Below, piece after piece: positions 52,630 to 62,273 of a stretch of DNA of 64,000 bases; position 1 is the stretch's first letter; each line of letters opens with the position of its first letter. The translations under genes and the position numbers were made by a program. The notes below the pieces were generated by a model. It was not told the origin of the DNA. It made no database searches and saw nothing but the letters and a program-made list of their open reading frames with translations. The stretch comes from a virus. The DNA is taken from positions 1 to 64,000 of the IMG/VR virus record IMGVR_UViG_3300037156_000189; one strand, written 5' to 3'.

Positions 52630-55058
52630 AGGTTCATCTGTTGACTCGTGTCTTTCTTCTCTCCGTAATTCTCTTCCTGCCTTCCGTCGCTCTCGCCTCT
52701 CCTCCCTCTGGTGGATACTGCATGAATCCCTCTGGCGCGTGGATACCTATCGCCACGCCGTCCGGTATCGCCTTCCCCGGCGCCCCTCCCTCGACAGGTC
52801 TCTACGGCAGTTCCGACGGTGGCGCGACTTGGTTCCCTCTTCAGTGCGATGCCAGCGGGAATCTGGCCGCGCTTCCCGCAGGTTGGACGGTAACAGGCAC
52901 AGGATCATCGCAGGTAGTTACAGCGCCGGGAAGCCTCAAGATACCCTACTATCTGGCGGTCGGTACGCCATTCAATCTGACCAATTACCCAGGCACGGGT
53001 TTTTCGGTAAGTGAAGCGGCAGCCAGCGGAGGTTACGAACAGGCGATTATGCAAGACCAAACCCCCAGCGGGCAAGGGTGCTGGATCGCGCAGTCGGACG
53101 ACGGCACGAATGCAACACATTACGCCGAGTTCTGCATGAACAACAGCGTTGCTCCCAACCCGGCGAACGTGTATTTCACCAATCCGCATGCTGCGACGGT
53201 ATACAACGCAGACGGAGAATTCGATATCGCGGCGGGCTTGGTAACAGGGGGAACACCTGCCGGGGCGATAAATTTCTACGTCGATAACACGTCGCCGCAA
53301 GGGACGGGGCCGGTTGCGAAGATCACGTCCTCCGGAATTGCGGCCGTGAACCAGCGCGACGTGAGCAACCCGCTGCTGCAAACCTACAACGCCGCCTTGC
53401 ACAATGCCGCCAACGCACCAGTTTCCATCGTGTTTATGATGGACAGCTACGCCAACTGCGGGGGACTCACGCTTTACGTGAACTGCGACATCACCCAGGT
53501 GCAGCGGTACCTGCAGACGAAGTTTGGATCGCACGGAACTGGATTGATTACTCCGGTTGCCGCTGGCGGAATTATTGGAGCGCTGACAGTTTGGACAACT
53601 AATCCTGCTATGGGACCGACACAGACCGGGTACGGAACCAACTTCAACACCCTCTACGACGGGACAGTTGCTTCAAATTCGATGTGCACGACCACAGCGC
53701 AGTACACCGACCATTGGAACATCTACTACGCGACGTTCACAGACACGGCATCGGGTTTCGGTGTGACGGTGGATGGCGGCGGCGCAACGACCTATGGGGC
53801 GACGACCAGCGGCAGTTACACGGCGGCGGTGCAGAACATCTCCGTGGCGGCAGGCTACCACAACATCTGCGTGGTCCCGCCCGCCTCTGGGAAGGTCCAC
53901 ATATATGCGTTGCAGGGCATCGTGGGCACGACGGGCGTCGAAGTAAGCATCCTCGGCAACGGCGGCGCGGTCTCGGCATCCCTTGCAACCGCTCCAGCCG
54001 CGCAGATGGCGTTCCTGAGCGTGATGACTCCAGTCCCTCAGTTGTTCATCGTTACGGACAACGTCAATGAAGCTGGCAACTCGGTTCCGGTGGCGACCTA
54101 CACGGCGAATATGGGCACGATCCTGACGCAGTTGGCAACGCTCTCAACGCCGGGGCCGTCTGTGCTGATGTTGGATGAGGCGAATGCTTCGACCGGGGAA
54201 AGCGGCAGCGTGAAACAATCGGCTCTGCGGGTGGCGGAAGAGTCTATCGCGCAGTTGAACAACCTGGCCTTTGTATCGATGGCGCAGCGGTGGGGAACCT
54301 ACGCGAATGCGAGCTCACTCGCCTTGATGAACGGAGACGGTATTCACCCCTCAGACAAGGGGCATCTGGACACAGCCGCGATGATTCTGGAGCGTATCGA
54401 CGAGAACGCGAACAACTATCAGTACCGCGATGGAGCATCGAATCTGTTCATAGGGAGCATTCCGAATTTCATCAATAACTACATGAACACAGGGCTTGGG
54501 CTGGGGGGCTCTGGTGGGACTGGAAACAGCACGAACTACCAGAACACATGGGCTGGGTATCAGTCCTGCTCTGCGATCACTACCGGCCACAACAATGTGT
54601 GTATCGGAAGGTTCGCGGGTGGCAACAACCTGAGCAGCGGCAGCAGCAACGTGGCAATCGGCGATGGGTCGGGATTGAAAACCGCAGGCGACGGTAATGA
54701 GGATGTGATCGGCTCGGGTGCAGTTGGAAACGGCTCCAACACCGCAACCATCGGCAACTCTTCCCTCATTGGAACGTGGCTCAAGGGCACGATGCACTTT
54801 ACCGGGACCGCCCCAACTGCTAGTGCGGGTAGCGTCACAGGCTCAAACGCTGGCGGGACGATTGCCAGTCTGACCGCTGCCACTACAACCACGTTGACAT
54901 TCAACACCGCATCGCCGTGGACGGTCTGGAGTTCATGTACAGCCTCCGCCAGTGCCGCGGCTACCCCGGTGCAGGTGAGCGCGATCAGCTTGACGGCGGT
55001 GACGTTTACGTTTGCGGCGCTGACGGGTAGCGTCTACTATCAGTGCAATGGGAACTGA
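52626..55058 (+). CDS. SGNH hydrolase fibre protein with signal peptide
   Basis: An 810-residue protein. N-terminal Sec signal (residues 1-24, VFLLSVILFLPSVALA), unusual for a phage fibre. SGNH/GDSL-like catalytic blocks: FMMDSYANCGG (Ser) and GDGIHPSDKGHLD (Asp-His), about 320 residues apart. C-terminal repeats with AWAGYQS/NVCIG-type patterns (NNVCIGRFAGGNNLSSGSSN) resemble YadA-like head or fibre repeats. Probably deacetylates surface glycans. GTG start in a GTGA overlap. Confidence 0.8.
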   Translation: MKVHLLTRVFLLSVILFLPSVALASPPSGGYCMNPSGAWIPIATPSGIAFPGAPPSTGLYGSSDGGATWFPLQCDASGNLAALPAGWTVTGTGSSQVVTAPGSLKIPYYLAVGTPFNLTNYPGTGFSVSEAAASGGYEQAIMQDQTPSGQGCWIAQSDDGTNATHYAEFCMNNSVAPNPANVYFTNPHAATVYNADGEFDIAAGLVTGGTPAGAINFYVDNTSPQGTGPVAKITSSGIAAVNQRDVSNPLLQTYNAALHNAANAPVSIVFMMDSYANCGGLTLYVNCDITQVQRYLQTKFGSHGTGLITPVAAGGIIGALTVWTTNPAMGPTQTGYGTNFNTLYDGTVASNSMCTTTAQYTDHWNIYYATFTDTASGFGVTVDGGGATTYGATTSGSYTAAVQNISVAAGYHNICVVPPASGKVHIYALQGIVGTTGVEVSILGNGGAVSASLATAPAAQMAFLSVMTPVPQLFIVTDNVNEAGNSVPVATYTANMGTILTQLATLSTPGPSVLMLDEANASTGESGSVKQSALRVAEESIAQLNNLAFVSMAQRWGTYANASSLALMNGDGIHPSDKGHLDTAAMILERIDENANNYQYRDGASNLFIGSIPNFINNYMNTGLGLGGSGGTGNSTNYQNTWAGYQSCSAITTGHNNVCIGRFAGGNNLSSGSSNVAIGDGSGLKTAGDGNEDVIGSGAVGNGSNTATIGNSSLIGTWLKGTMHFTGTAPTASAGSVTGSNAGGTIASLTAATTTTLTFNTASPWTVWSSCTASASAAATPVQVSAISLTAVTFTFAALTGSVYYQCNGN

Positions 55059-55208
55059 GCTGATGACACTGTGGCGCAAGGGACGCGATCGATGTCTTGC
55101 TGGTGCAGCAGGCTGAAGCGGTGCTATTGTGGGAAGAGGAAAGCCAATGCCAGTTCCGAATAGAGTCGAGGGACGTAGCGGGTCACAAGCTCTTCAAGGA
55201 GCCGTTCA

Positions 55209-56477
55209 ATGAAAATCAAAGCGTTACTGGTACTGGCCTGTCTCGGCTTTCCGTTCACAATCTGTGCTCAGGCTCCTGTCCTCGTGACCGCGACAATTGT
55301 GGGCACTAACTCAGCGCCGTACATTTCCGGCACCTATCAAATCCAGCTTGTGGACGCAAATGGAAACCTAATTCCGAGTACCGGTCTGCCGACCTCATAC
55401 AACGGAGGTCTGACTTCCGTCGGCGCGTTATCGGTGACAATCAATCCGAATTCCGCTTTCGTCTCTGGCTCGCAGTGGAAGTTCACTATCTGCTCACAGA
55501 CTCCGAATCTGAATTTGCCGGTCACGGTGCAAGCGCAGAAATGCTTCAGCCAGGCGGTAACAATCGCGGGAGCAGGAGACGTCTCTGCAGCGCTTTCGGA
55601 GTTCGCTCCCGCGATTTACTATTTCAACCCTGTGACAGGGACATTGTATTCGACCAATAGCGGAGTAAGTCTTCTCCCTACAGCAAATACGTGGACCCTC
55701 CAGCAGACATTTAACCAAGGCATTCTGTTGAGCAACAATGCTCCAATTCAGGCGAACAATTCCAGCGGCATCCCTGGAACCCTTGCTTACGTTGACGTGA
55801 GCAACAACTACTACTTTGGGGATATTGGAAGCAATCTGGTGGGGACCGGGTATTGGTATCATGCAGGGTCGCCATCTCTCACATTCACCGCCGGAGCCGT
55901 AACGTTCAACCGTCCTCCCGTATTTGCATCGTTTATCTTGAACGGATCGCAGAGCGTCACCGGGGTTCAGGGTAGTTCGTCTACGAATTTGATGTTGGCA
56001 AATAGTGGGACATTCACTCCTGGGGACTGTTTGAAGGTGGCTACAGACGGAAGCGCACAGGATTTCGGGGCTGCGTGCGGTAGTGGCAGTGGAGGTGTGG
56101 TAACAGCTCTCACGACAACAGGGAGTAGCGGCGCGGCAACCTTGGGGGGAGGTATCCTCAACATTCCTGTCTACACAGGCGGTGGAGTCGCCGACATAAA
56201 CCTTACGGTTTCGGCTTTGACTATCGCGGGCAATGGATCATATCCCCAATATCCGGCGGCCGCCTCGACTGTATCCTTTCCAGGGCTAACAACCGCCATG
56301 GTTCCACTTTGCGGATTTTCAGGCGATCCGGTCATTACTAACGGTTGGGGCCAAGTGGGCGGCGCCATAATCAGGGCTTGGGCATCGGCACCCGACAATA
56401 TGTCTTACCGCATCATCAACCAGACAAATGTATCACTCACGACCAACACCACAGGTCTACGATGCAGCGCCCAATGA
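55209..56477 (+). CDS. Fibre-like protein with signal peptide
   Basis: A 422-residue protein. Sec signal at 1-20 (KALLVLACLGFPFTICAQA), then beta-rich Gly/Ser/Thr/Asn sequence in short repeated strands, including SALTIAGNGSYPQYPAAAS. A ribosome site AAGGAGCC lies before the ATG. Similar in style to phage tail-fibre or lectin proteins. Three successive genes share the signal peptide feature. Confidence 0.75.
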   Translation: MKIKALLVLACLGFPFTICAQAPVLVTATIVGTNSAPYISGTYQIQLVDANGNLIPSTGLPTSYNGGLTSVGALSVTINPNSAFVSGSQWKFTICSQTPNLNLPVTVQAQKCFSQAVTIAGAGDVSAALSEFAPAIYYFNPVTGTLYSTNSGVSLLPTANTWTLQQTFNQGILLSNNAPIQANNSSGIPGTLAYVDVSNNYYFGDIGSNLVGTGYWYHAGSPSLTFTAGAVTFNRPPVFASFILNGSQSVTGVQGSSSTNLMLANSGTFTPGDCLKVATDGSAQDFGAACGSGSGGVVTALTTTGSSGAATLGGGILNIPVYTGGGVADINLTVSALTIAGNGSYPQYPAAASTVSFPGLTTAMVPLCGFSGDPVITNGWGQVGGAIIRAWASAPDNMSYRIINQTNVSLTTNTTGLRCSAQ

Positions 56478-57634
56478 AGATATTCATTGTCCTGATTTTG
56501 GCATTCAGTTCCGCGATTGCCCAAGCTCAGGTGGGGGCAAGCGAAACCCAGGCGACGTTGACCTCTACACCGCCACCCCCGCCGACAGGGAACATCACTT
56601 TCTCTCCTGTGGCTGGTACGTATACCGGTGCGCAGACCATTACCATCTCGACCACACTGGGAAGTGGAAGCGTGTTCTGCACTACGGATGGAACGCCGGC
56701 CAATGCTGCCGCTACGTTTGTGGGGACGGCTCCAGCGGGCATCGGAGGCGTGGCGGGTACGATTTCCGTCCCCGTTTCCGAAACGCTCAACTGCCAAGCC
56801 GTGCAGGGTGCGGTGACTCATCAGAACCTGCAAGCTTCATCTTCGGGATGGAAAGTGGTTATCGCCACCTGCACCGTGAGCGGAGTCAATGTCTGCAACC
56901 GTGGCACACCAACGGCCACATCGGGCGGCGGCGTAGGAAGCACTGTCCCGACGACCTGGACCTACACATGGGGCTCTCCACTCTCAGAAAGCATGACCAG
57001 CCCTGCTTTCGTGCAGATTCTGGCGCCGTTCTCCGGGTCAAGCAACGACAACGCAACGATGCTGGTACAGCGCAAGATTGCGCAGTCAACCACGGCTAGC
57101 CCTAATCCACAAAACAATGAAGCGGATTCACAGTCTTTCGATTCGACACACAAGGTTAGCGGTCTGACGATTGAGCACAATTTCGGTCTCCAGTGCGAAC
57201 AAGCTTCCGATACTAGTTGCCCTGGCCATTGGGCTATAGGCGGTGGAAATTCCAGTGGTTCCGATCACTGGGCCTGCACATCCATAACGGCATCCTGTCC
57301 ATGGCCAGCGAACACTAACGTCGAGTTTGCGACTCAGGGGCACTGGACGATTGGCGATACTGGATGCGCTGGCTACGGGTGCATGTACTACGACTGGCTT
57401 GAGATCAACGGAGCCAGATACGACCTCAGCACTACGCAGTGGGTGACCGGATTTCCGTTGGGGGCAATGGCCAACGAGACGAAAACATGGTCTAGTTTTA
57501 TGGGATCACAAGACCAACTCGACCAGTACAACACCACCATGACCATCGGACGCAAGGTGAACTATGCCGCGGTGACTGTGGGGACGTATTCGGCAACGCC
57601 GGTAACCGGATCAGCGCCCTATGTCATTCACTAG
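56474..57634 (+). CDS. Fibre-like protein with signal peptide and CHB_HEX-like domain
   Basis: A 386-residue protein in an ATGA overlap. Sec signal at 1-19 (KIFIVLILAFSSAIAQAQ). A CHB_HEX_C-type Ig-like domain at about 35-115 (ITFSPVAGTYTGAQTITIST, VFCTTDGTPANAAATF). The C-terminal half is a beta domain rich in Trp, Gly and Cys, perhaps lectin-like. Likely an exposed host-interaction protein. Confidence 0.75.
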   Translation: MKIFIVLILAFSSAIAQAQVGASETQATLTSTPPPPPTGNITFSPVAGTYTGAQTITISTTLGSGSVFCTTDGTPANAAATFVGTAPAGIGGVAGTISVPVSETLNCQAVQGAVTHQNLQASSSGWKVVIATCTVSGVNVCNRGTPTATSGGGVGSTVPTTWTYTWGSPLSESMTSPAFVQILAPFSGSSNDNATMLVQRKIAQSTTASPNPQNNEADSQSFDSTHKVSGLTIEHNFGLQCEQASDTSCPGHWAIGGGNSSGSDHWACTSITASCPWPANTNVEFATQGHWTIGDTGCAGYGCMYYDWLEINGARYDLSTTQWVTGFPLGAMANETKTWSSFMGSQDQLDQYNTTMTIGRKVNYAAVTVGTYSATPVTGSAPYVIH

Positions 57635-57664
57635 GCTTGTAGGATACGGTAGAGAAGAGGGAAA

Positions 57665-59440
57665 GTGGCAAACGTATTTTTGATCTCGAATCCGTCGCGC
57701 AAGTCGGCCAAGCAGGAACATCTTGACCCGAGAAGCCGTCATATTTCTGAATGGGTAGAAGCTTCTGACAGTGCCCGTAATAAGGCCTTGGGGGAGAACT
57801 TCGCAAAAGACGCAGAATCCCTCTACAATCTTTCTGACGCGATGACCCCCGGCCCGGTCTATCGGCCTTCCCTCTCGATCCCCATGCTGCAGAGGATCAT
57901 GCTGGAGGAAGCGAACCAGGTCAGCAATCTCTCGCCGAGAATGTACATTTTTCCCTCTGCCGGTGCTGGCGATCCATCCTACTCCGGCGCCAAGCAGGCT
58001 GACTCTTCACTAAGTCCAACTTCGTCCCGTGATCTTTCTCGTGAGGTCTCGCTCCAAGCTCAGTGGCAGATTTCCAAAATGAATCTGCATTTGCTGATGG
58101 CTGGATTGACCGCGCGATATTGCGGCGCTGGGTGGATCGTTGCCGGGTTTGATCCAGACCTTTCTCGTGCTCGTGGCGGTATGTGGGCAAGGTCCATCGA
58201 CCCTCGTTTGGTCTTCTTTGACCCCGGCACCGACTACACATGGAACCCCAGCTATGCCGGCTGGGGAACGTGGATGAATCTCGAAGATGTCCGGTTGAAG
58301 TGGCCGGAGACGTCGCGCGCCATTTCCCCGCGGCACACTTCAGGCGGGTTCCAGCCGTTCTCCGGCGATTCCGGTTATGGGATCTCGCAGCCTCCGGGAC
58401 CGATGAGTACGATGCCTTCTTCTCCAGGACAGAATGCGAAGACCCAAAGTTCTGAATGGCGCGTCTTAGTCCGGCATTGCTTCTGCCGCGATTACACGCG
58501 GGAACAGGTGGAGAAGCCGGACGTTCCGACTACATCTTTGATAGACCCAGAAGTTCGGTTGAAATACCCCAACGGCCGTTGGCTTGTGGAATGCGAAGGA
58601 GTTGTGCTTCAGGACGGAGATAACCCCTATCCTCCCCGGCGTGACATCTCCGCTCCGCGGTTCCCGCTCTTTCCAAATTACGTACTTCCTCCGCTGTTTG
58701 GCCCCTGGGGAATCCCCGTCACCCGTATGACCGAGAACATGCAGCGCCTCGGTCAGAGGTTCATGTCACAGACCTTCGAGAATGGTCTTCGTATGAACAA
58801 CGCGCTCTGGGTCATTGATGAAAATACAGGCATCGATATCGACGGATTTGGTGGGCTCCCAGGCGAAGTGGTGACGATCAAGCCGGGCAGCCGGCCTCCC
58901 CAGCCGATCACACCGGCTGCGATCGGTGCTGGTGCTCTCCAGGCCGTCGATAAATTATTTTCAATGCAGAACGATGTGCTCGGGTTCTCTGCCTCACGGC
59001 AGGGCAACCCCGGCGCAGGGAATGTCTCGACCGACCTGTTCGATTCCGCAGTTCTGCAGTCGTCCGGTTTACTGCAATTGGCGGGACGATTCTTGAGTGA
59101 GACAGCGCAGAGCGTTGGCGAGTTTATGTTCGACGCGATGTGCAAGTACCAGCAGAAGTCCACTCTTCCCTATCGTGGACCGGAGGGGATCACTCTCGCC
59201 TCGTGGAATGGCCAGGTTGATCCTTCGACTTACGACCTCGCTTTGGATGACGCGAGTGTCAGGCCTTTGTCTGAAGCGATCGTTCGCAAAATCACGCCGG
59301 ATTTGATGAAATCCGGAGTAGTTGGGCCAGAGCGCGGTCTTCGCACCCTCGGTTACCCTGATCCTGAAGGAATCGCCAAGGAGCAGGAGACAAGCCAGGC
59401 CCTGGCCGCTTTAGCTAAAGTTCGGAGTGGAAGGAAGTGA
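57665..59440 (+). CDS. Portal protein (probable)
   Basis: A 591-residue protein. Order terL - accessory - this - scaffold - capsid fits portal. Residues 40-110 helical, a central beta region with WARSIDPRLVFFDPGTDY, then FGPWGIPVTRMTENMQRLGQ, and a long C-terminal helical region. Similar in length and layout to podovirus-type portals that form the dodecameric DNA gate. GTG start with AGAAGAGGG upstream. Confidence 0.72.
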   Translation: MANVFLISNPSRKSAKQEHLDPRSRHISEWVEASDSARNKALGENFAKDAESLYNLSDAMTPGPVYRPSLSIPMLQRIMLEEANQVSNLSPRMYIFPSAGAGDPSYSGAKQADSSLSPTSSRDLSREVSLQAQWQISKMNLHLLMAGLTARYCGAGWIVAGFDPDLSRARGGMWARSIDPRLVFFDPGTDYTWNPSYAGWGTWMNLEDVRLKWPETSRAISPRHTSGGFQPFSGDSGYGISQPPGPMSTMPSSPGQNAKTQSSEWRVLVRHCFCRDYTREQVEKPDVPTTSLIDPEVRLKYPNGRWLVECEGVVLQDGDNPYPPRRDISAPRFPLFPNYVLPPLFGPWGIPVTRMTENMQRLGQRFMSQTFENGLRMNNALWVIDENTGIDIDGFGGLPGEVVTIKPGSRPPQPITPAAIGAGALQAVDKLFSMQNDVLGFSASRQGNPGAGNVSTDLFDSAVLQSSGLLQLAGRFLSETAQSVGEFMFDAMCKYQQKSTLPYRGPEGITLASWNGQVDPSTYDLALDDASVRPLSEAIVRKITPDLMKSGVVGPERGLRTLGYPDPEGIAKEQETSQALAALAKVRSGRK

Positions 59441-59679
59441 AAAAGGTGGATGATAAAACGGAATCTGTGGTCCTTTCTTCTACCCGTCTCGTCCCTATTT
59501 ACAACTGGCGCGCTCATTGGTTGACCGTTCAGGAATTTAGCCGTTTAATGGGTCGAAAACCGAGGACGGTTTACGACTGGATTGACGACGGCACGCTGGC
59601 CGAATTTGGGATTCCATCATGTCAGTTCCGATACGGCAAATTACATTCAGGCCGGACTTTTATACGAAACGTGTTCTAG
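59437..59679 (+). CDS. Small helix-turn-helix protein
   Basis: An 80-residue protein, GTG start in a GTGA overlap with the portal. LTVQEFSRLMGRKPRTVYDW then IDDGTLAEFGIPS is an excisionase/MerR-like winged-helix pattern. A DNA-binding protein in the structural module is unusual; perhaps a regulator or packaging-related factor. Confidence 0.65.
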   Translation: MKKVDDKTESVVLSSTRLVPIYNWRAHWLTVQEFSRLMGRKPRTVYDWIDDGTLAEFGIPSCQFRYGKLHSGRTFIRNVF

Positions 59680-59802
59680 TTCTTCTTTTTGCAAACTTAG
59701 TGTTGCGGTGGCAACTTGCCCCCACCCCCTTCCCGTTCTATCCTCTCCTTAATCGCACTTCCATAGGCATTCGTGCTTACGCTCGTGCAAAGGAGAAACA
59801 CC

Positions 59803-59865
59803 ATGGCTCATCACAAGCGCAAGGAAACCAAGAAAGAGCGGCGCGCAGCCGCGCGGCGCAAGTAG
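59803..59865 (+). CDS. 20-residue Lys/Arg peptide
   Basis: Sequence MAHHKRKETKKERRAAARRK, ribosome site AAAGGAGAAACACC. Eleven of 20 residues are Lys or Arg. First of four such peptides before the capsid genes. Confidence 0.5.
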   Translation: MAHHKRKETKKERRAAARRK

Positions 59866-59872
59866 TTAGACC

Positions 59873-59903
59873 CAGCGGATTCGTCCGCTGTTTCTTTCTG
59901 TTT
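59873..59903 (+). terminator. Terminator-like hairpin
   Basis: CAGCGGA-TTCG-TCCGCTG followed by a T-rich stretch TTTCTTTCTGTTT. May trim expression between portal and capsid genes. Confidence 0.75.
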
Positions 59904-59954
59904 GCCCGGCTTTAGCCGTCCCGCACCTAACTTCCGAAAGGAGCCTCAGTCCAG

Positions 59955-60083
59955 ATGGCCGGAACCCCTCGAACCAAAGCTTCCAGCGTCGTCAAAGACT
60001 TTGACCAACCCCGGAAGTTCCTGCGTGACATGCGTGCCAAGATCGGCAAGAACTCTCGCAAGAGCGGTTCCCGCCGGCCCTGA
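59955..60083 (+). CDS. 42-residue basic peptide
   Basis: A 42-residue protein (MAGTPRTKASSVVKDFDQPR at the start) with GKNSRKSGSRRP at the end. GAAAGGAGCC is about ten bases upstream of the ATG. A short helix (FLRDMRAKIGKN) may form. Function unknown. Confidence 0.55.
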   Translation: MAGTPRTKASSVVKDFDQPRKFLRDMRAKIGKNSRKSGSRRP

Positions 60084-60189
60084 CTCATTCCGGAGACGGC
60101 GCTGCTGGCCTTCGCGCCCCGTCTTCTTAACCGCTGAGCATTGGACTTGTCCAGCATGCCTCGGCAACCGGAGCGAAGGAGGTACGCAG

Positions 60190-60249
60190 ATGGCAGCTCG
60201 TGGGGGCAGACGATCCACGCGGCGTCGGCGCACCGCCGCTCGCAAGTAG
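60190..60249 (+). CDS. 19-residue Arg-rich peptide
   Basis: Sequence MAARGGRRSTRRRRTAARK, preceded by GAAGGAGGTACGCAG. Nine Arg in 19 residues. Protamine-like composition. Confidence 0.5.
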   Translation: MAARGGRRSTRRRRTAARK

Positions 60250-60411
60250 GGGACGAGACTAACCTCTCGGCCTCGTTCGGCGGTGAGATGGGATTTGGTG
60301 GGGGACTAGGCCCCATCTTCTCCGTCGAAAGCGTTCGATGCGCAAGACAGGGCAAAGGTCGAGCAGGGACGGTAACCCCCGGCTCGGCCTGAGTCCCAAG
60401 GAGGTTTGACC

Positions 60412-60483
60412 GTGAAGATGACTAGTAAGATCGCTCGGATGACCCATAAGGTGGACCGCAGGGTCGGAAAAAAGCGGAAGTAA
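60412..60483 (+). CDS. 23-residue basic peptide
   Basis: GTG-started peptide (MKMTSKIARMTHKVDRRVGK, then KRK) eight bases after AAGGAGG. Lys/Arg-rich, short amphipathic helix. The 160 bp before it form GC-rich hairpins (AGATGGG/CCCATCT) with no other gene. Confidence 0.5.
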   Translation: MKMTSKIARMTHKVDRRVGKKRK

Positions 60484-60537
60484 GCTGGATAACCGGACAT
60501 TTTAGTAGCACCAATCTCACCCTCGAAGGAGCAGCAG

Positions 60538-60723
60538 ATGGCGAAGATCAAGGAAAGCATGGGCAACACTTTCAATTCCGAAATTTTGAAGAGCCCCCTC
60601 ACGGTCGGCCGTACCGGTAACGAGCCCGGCGCCGATGTGAACAATAACCCGATTGCCATGCCCAAGGATCCCCTTGGCCTGATCCCCGAAGGCGGCGACA
60701 AGCCCTATTGGTCGGGAAAGTAA
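60538..60723 (+). CDS. Small hypothetical protein
   Basis: A 61-residue protein (MAKIKESMGNTFNSEILKSP at the start), then GADVNNNPIAMPKDPLGLIP. GAAGGAGCAGCAG before the ATG. Adjacent to the scaffold group; function unknown. Confidence 0.65.
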   Translation: MAKIKESMGNTFNSEILKSPLTVGRTGNEPGADVNNNPIAMPKDPLGLIPEGGDKPYWSGK

Positions 60724-60726
60724 GCG

Positions 60727-61272
60727 ATGGCAGCAGGGAACCCAGCCTTGGCGCAGATGATGGCTCGGCAGTTGATCAGTAAGATCGCCGGAGCCGGGGG
60801 CGGTCCCTCCGCTGGCGGGCCTCCCACTGGCCCTGGCGGCCCGATGCCTCCTCCGCCAGGGATGATGGGAGCCGCCGGCTCAGGCGGCCCAGGTGCAGGT
60901 GGACCTGGCGGCCCTCCCGGTGCTGCCGGTCCGGGTGCTGCTGGACCCGGTGCTCCTCCTACCACTCCAGCCGGTATGCAGCTTTCGCAGCAACTCTCGG
61001 AACTCCAGGGAGCCGATCCTGACGCGATCATTAAAGGCCTGACCGGCATGAAGTCCATGGCCGTTCAGTTCTATACGCGCGCAGCGTTCACAATGCCGGG
61101 AGTGACGCGCAATCTCGCCCAGGTTGTCAAGTTTCTCGATAACTCAATTCAGGAAGCGGAGAAGGCTGCGGCGACGACTTCCGCTGCCGGACCCATCGCC
61201 AACAATGCAGCTATCCCCAATCCGGCCGGTCAGAACGGCTCAGGGCCGGTATCGGGATCGAACGGTCAGTAA
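60727..61272 (+). CDS. Gly/Pro-rich protein of the capsid operon
   Basis: A 181-residue protein. Residues 20-80 are low-complexity Gly/Pro/Ala (GGPPTGPGGPMPPPPGMMGA). Residues 83-150 are helical (LSQQLSELQGADPDAIIKGL, QVVKFLDNSIQEAEKA). Lies three bases after the previous gene and before the scaffold. Possibly a head-assembly accessory. Confidence 0.65.
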   Translation: MAAGNPALAQMMARQLISKIAGAGGGPSAGGPPTGPGGPMPPPPGMMGAAGSGGPGAGGPGGPPGAAGPGAAGPGAPPTTPAGMQLSQQLSELQGADPDAIIKGLTGMKSMAVQFYTRAAFTMPGVTRNLAQVVKFLDNSIQEAEKAAATTSAAGPIANNAAIPNPAGQNGSGPVSGSNGQ

Positions 61273-61289
61273 GAAGGAGTATCCCCCCG

Positions 61290-62273
61290 ATGGCTCTCAA
61301 GGACATTCTCTCGAACGCGAAGTATCCCGACGACATGGTTTTGAACCTGCCTGATGGCAGCACGGTCAATGTGGGCGAGATCCGGTCTCTCCCGGTTGCC
61401 GAACGTCAGGCCCTCACCTCTCAGATCGAGCAGCGCCAGAGCACCCTCGGTCAGGCCGAATTGGCTTTTGCGGCCAAGTTTCAGCAGGCGGTACAGGCCG
61501 GCTGGCTGGCGCAGGACGGCAGAATCGTCCCGCCGCAGCAACAGACGACCCAACAGGCCCTGTCCAAGGCTCCCACGGCTGCTGAGCTTCGTACCATGGC
61601 TCAGAATGAGTACGGTCTCTCCGACGACGATCCTCTCCTCGGCCCGGTGGTCAAGCAGATGAAGGCGGAGCTGGCCAAGCGGGATACCGAGATGGCCGAC
61701 CTTCGCACCAAGCTCGATGCTTTGCCTGGTCAATTTGACAGTCTCAAGTCCACCCTCACCGACGGTCTTGGCCGCGTGACCGGCGTGGTCAACACCTCGG
61801 TTGGCCGTTATTTGAGCGATCAGTACCAATCGCAGTTCGCACAGGCCACCAAGGATTTGCCCAAGGGCGTGACCGTTGGCTACGAAGATGCGTTCAAGTA
61901 CGCCACCGAGAAGAGTCTCAAGGACAAGGATGGCTTCCTCCAGATCGACGCCGCCGTGGACCGGCTGACCTGGGATGCGCGCAAAAAGGCCGAGCGCGAC
62001 GAGTGGAAGGCTGCGGAAACCACCAATATCAGGAAGCAGTTGGAAGAGTCCAACCGCGTCGCCACCCTGACCCCGCCTTCGCGCAATCCTCTGCAGTCGC
62101 AGGCCAAGGTCAAGGATGGAGAATTCAATCCCTACAACGAGCGTACCGACTCCAAGGGCAACAAGGTCCGTGCGGTCAAATCGTTCGAGGAAGCGATGTC
62201 GGAAGCGATGTCGGACGACGATGTTTTGAAATCGGCGCTCTCAACCGCGAGTTTCGGCGGCGGAGTGCAGTAG
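61290..62273 (+). CDS. Scaffolding protein (probable)
   Basis: A 327-residue acidic, mostly helical protein. Central coiled coil (KQMKAELAKRDTEMADLRTK), charged N-terminal region and a C-terminal acidic patch (FEEAMSEAMSDDDVLKSAL). Its place immediately before the major capsid gene and its composition are typical of internal scaffolds that direct procapsid assembly and are later expelled. AAGGAGTATCC precedes the ATG. Confidence 0.75.
   Translation: MALKDILSNAKYPDDMVLNLPDGSTVNVGEIRSLPVAERQALTSQIEQRQSTLGQAELAFAAKFQQAVQAGWLAQDGRIVPPQQQTTQQALSKAPTAAELRTMAQNEYGLSDDDPLLGPVVKQMKAELAKRDTEMADLRTKLDALPGQFDSLKSTLTDGLGRVTGVVNTSVGRYLSDQYQSQFAQATKDLPKGVTVGYEDAFKYATEKSLKDKDGFLQIDAAVDRLTWDARKKAERDEWKAAETTNIRKQLEESNRVATLTPPSRNPLQSQAKVKDGEFNPYNERTDSKGNKVRAVKSFEEAMSEAMSDDDVLKSALSTASFGGGVQ

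Noticed and set aside
55092-55163. 23-residue Cys-rich frame between two fibre genes
   Set aside because: Four Cys are suggestive, but the ribosome site is weak and no second line of evidence was found.
60250-60411. Self-cleaving ribozyme in the GC-rich gap before a tiny peptide
   Set aside because: Hairpins are present, but I could not match the conserved cores of hammerhead or HDV-like ribozymes.
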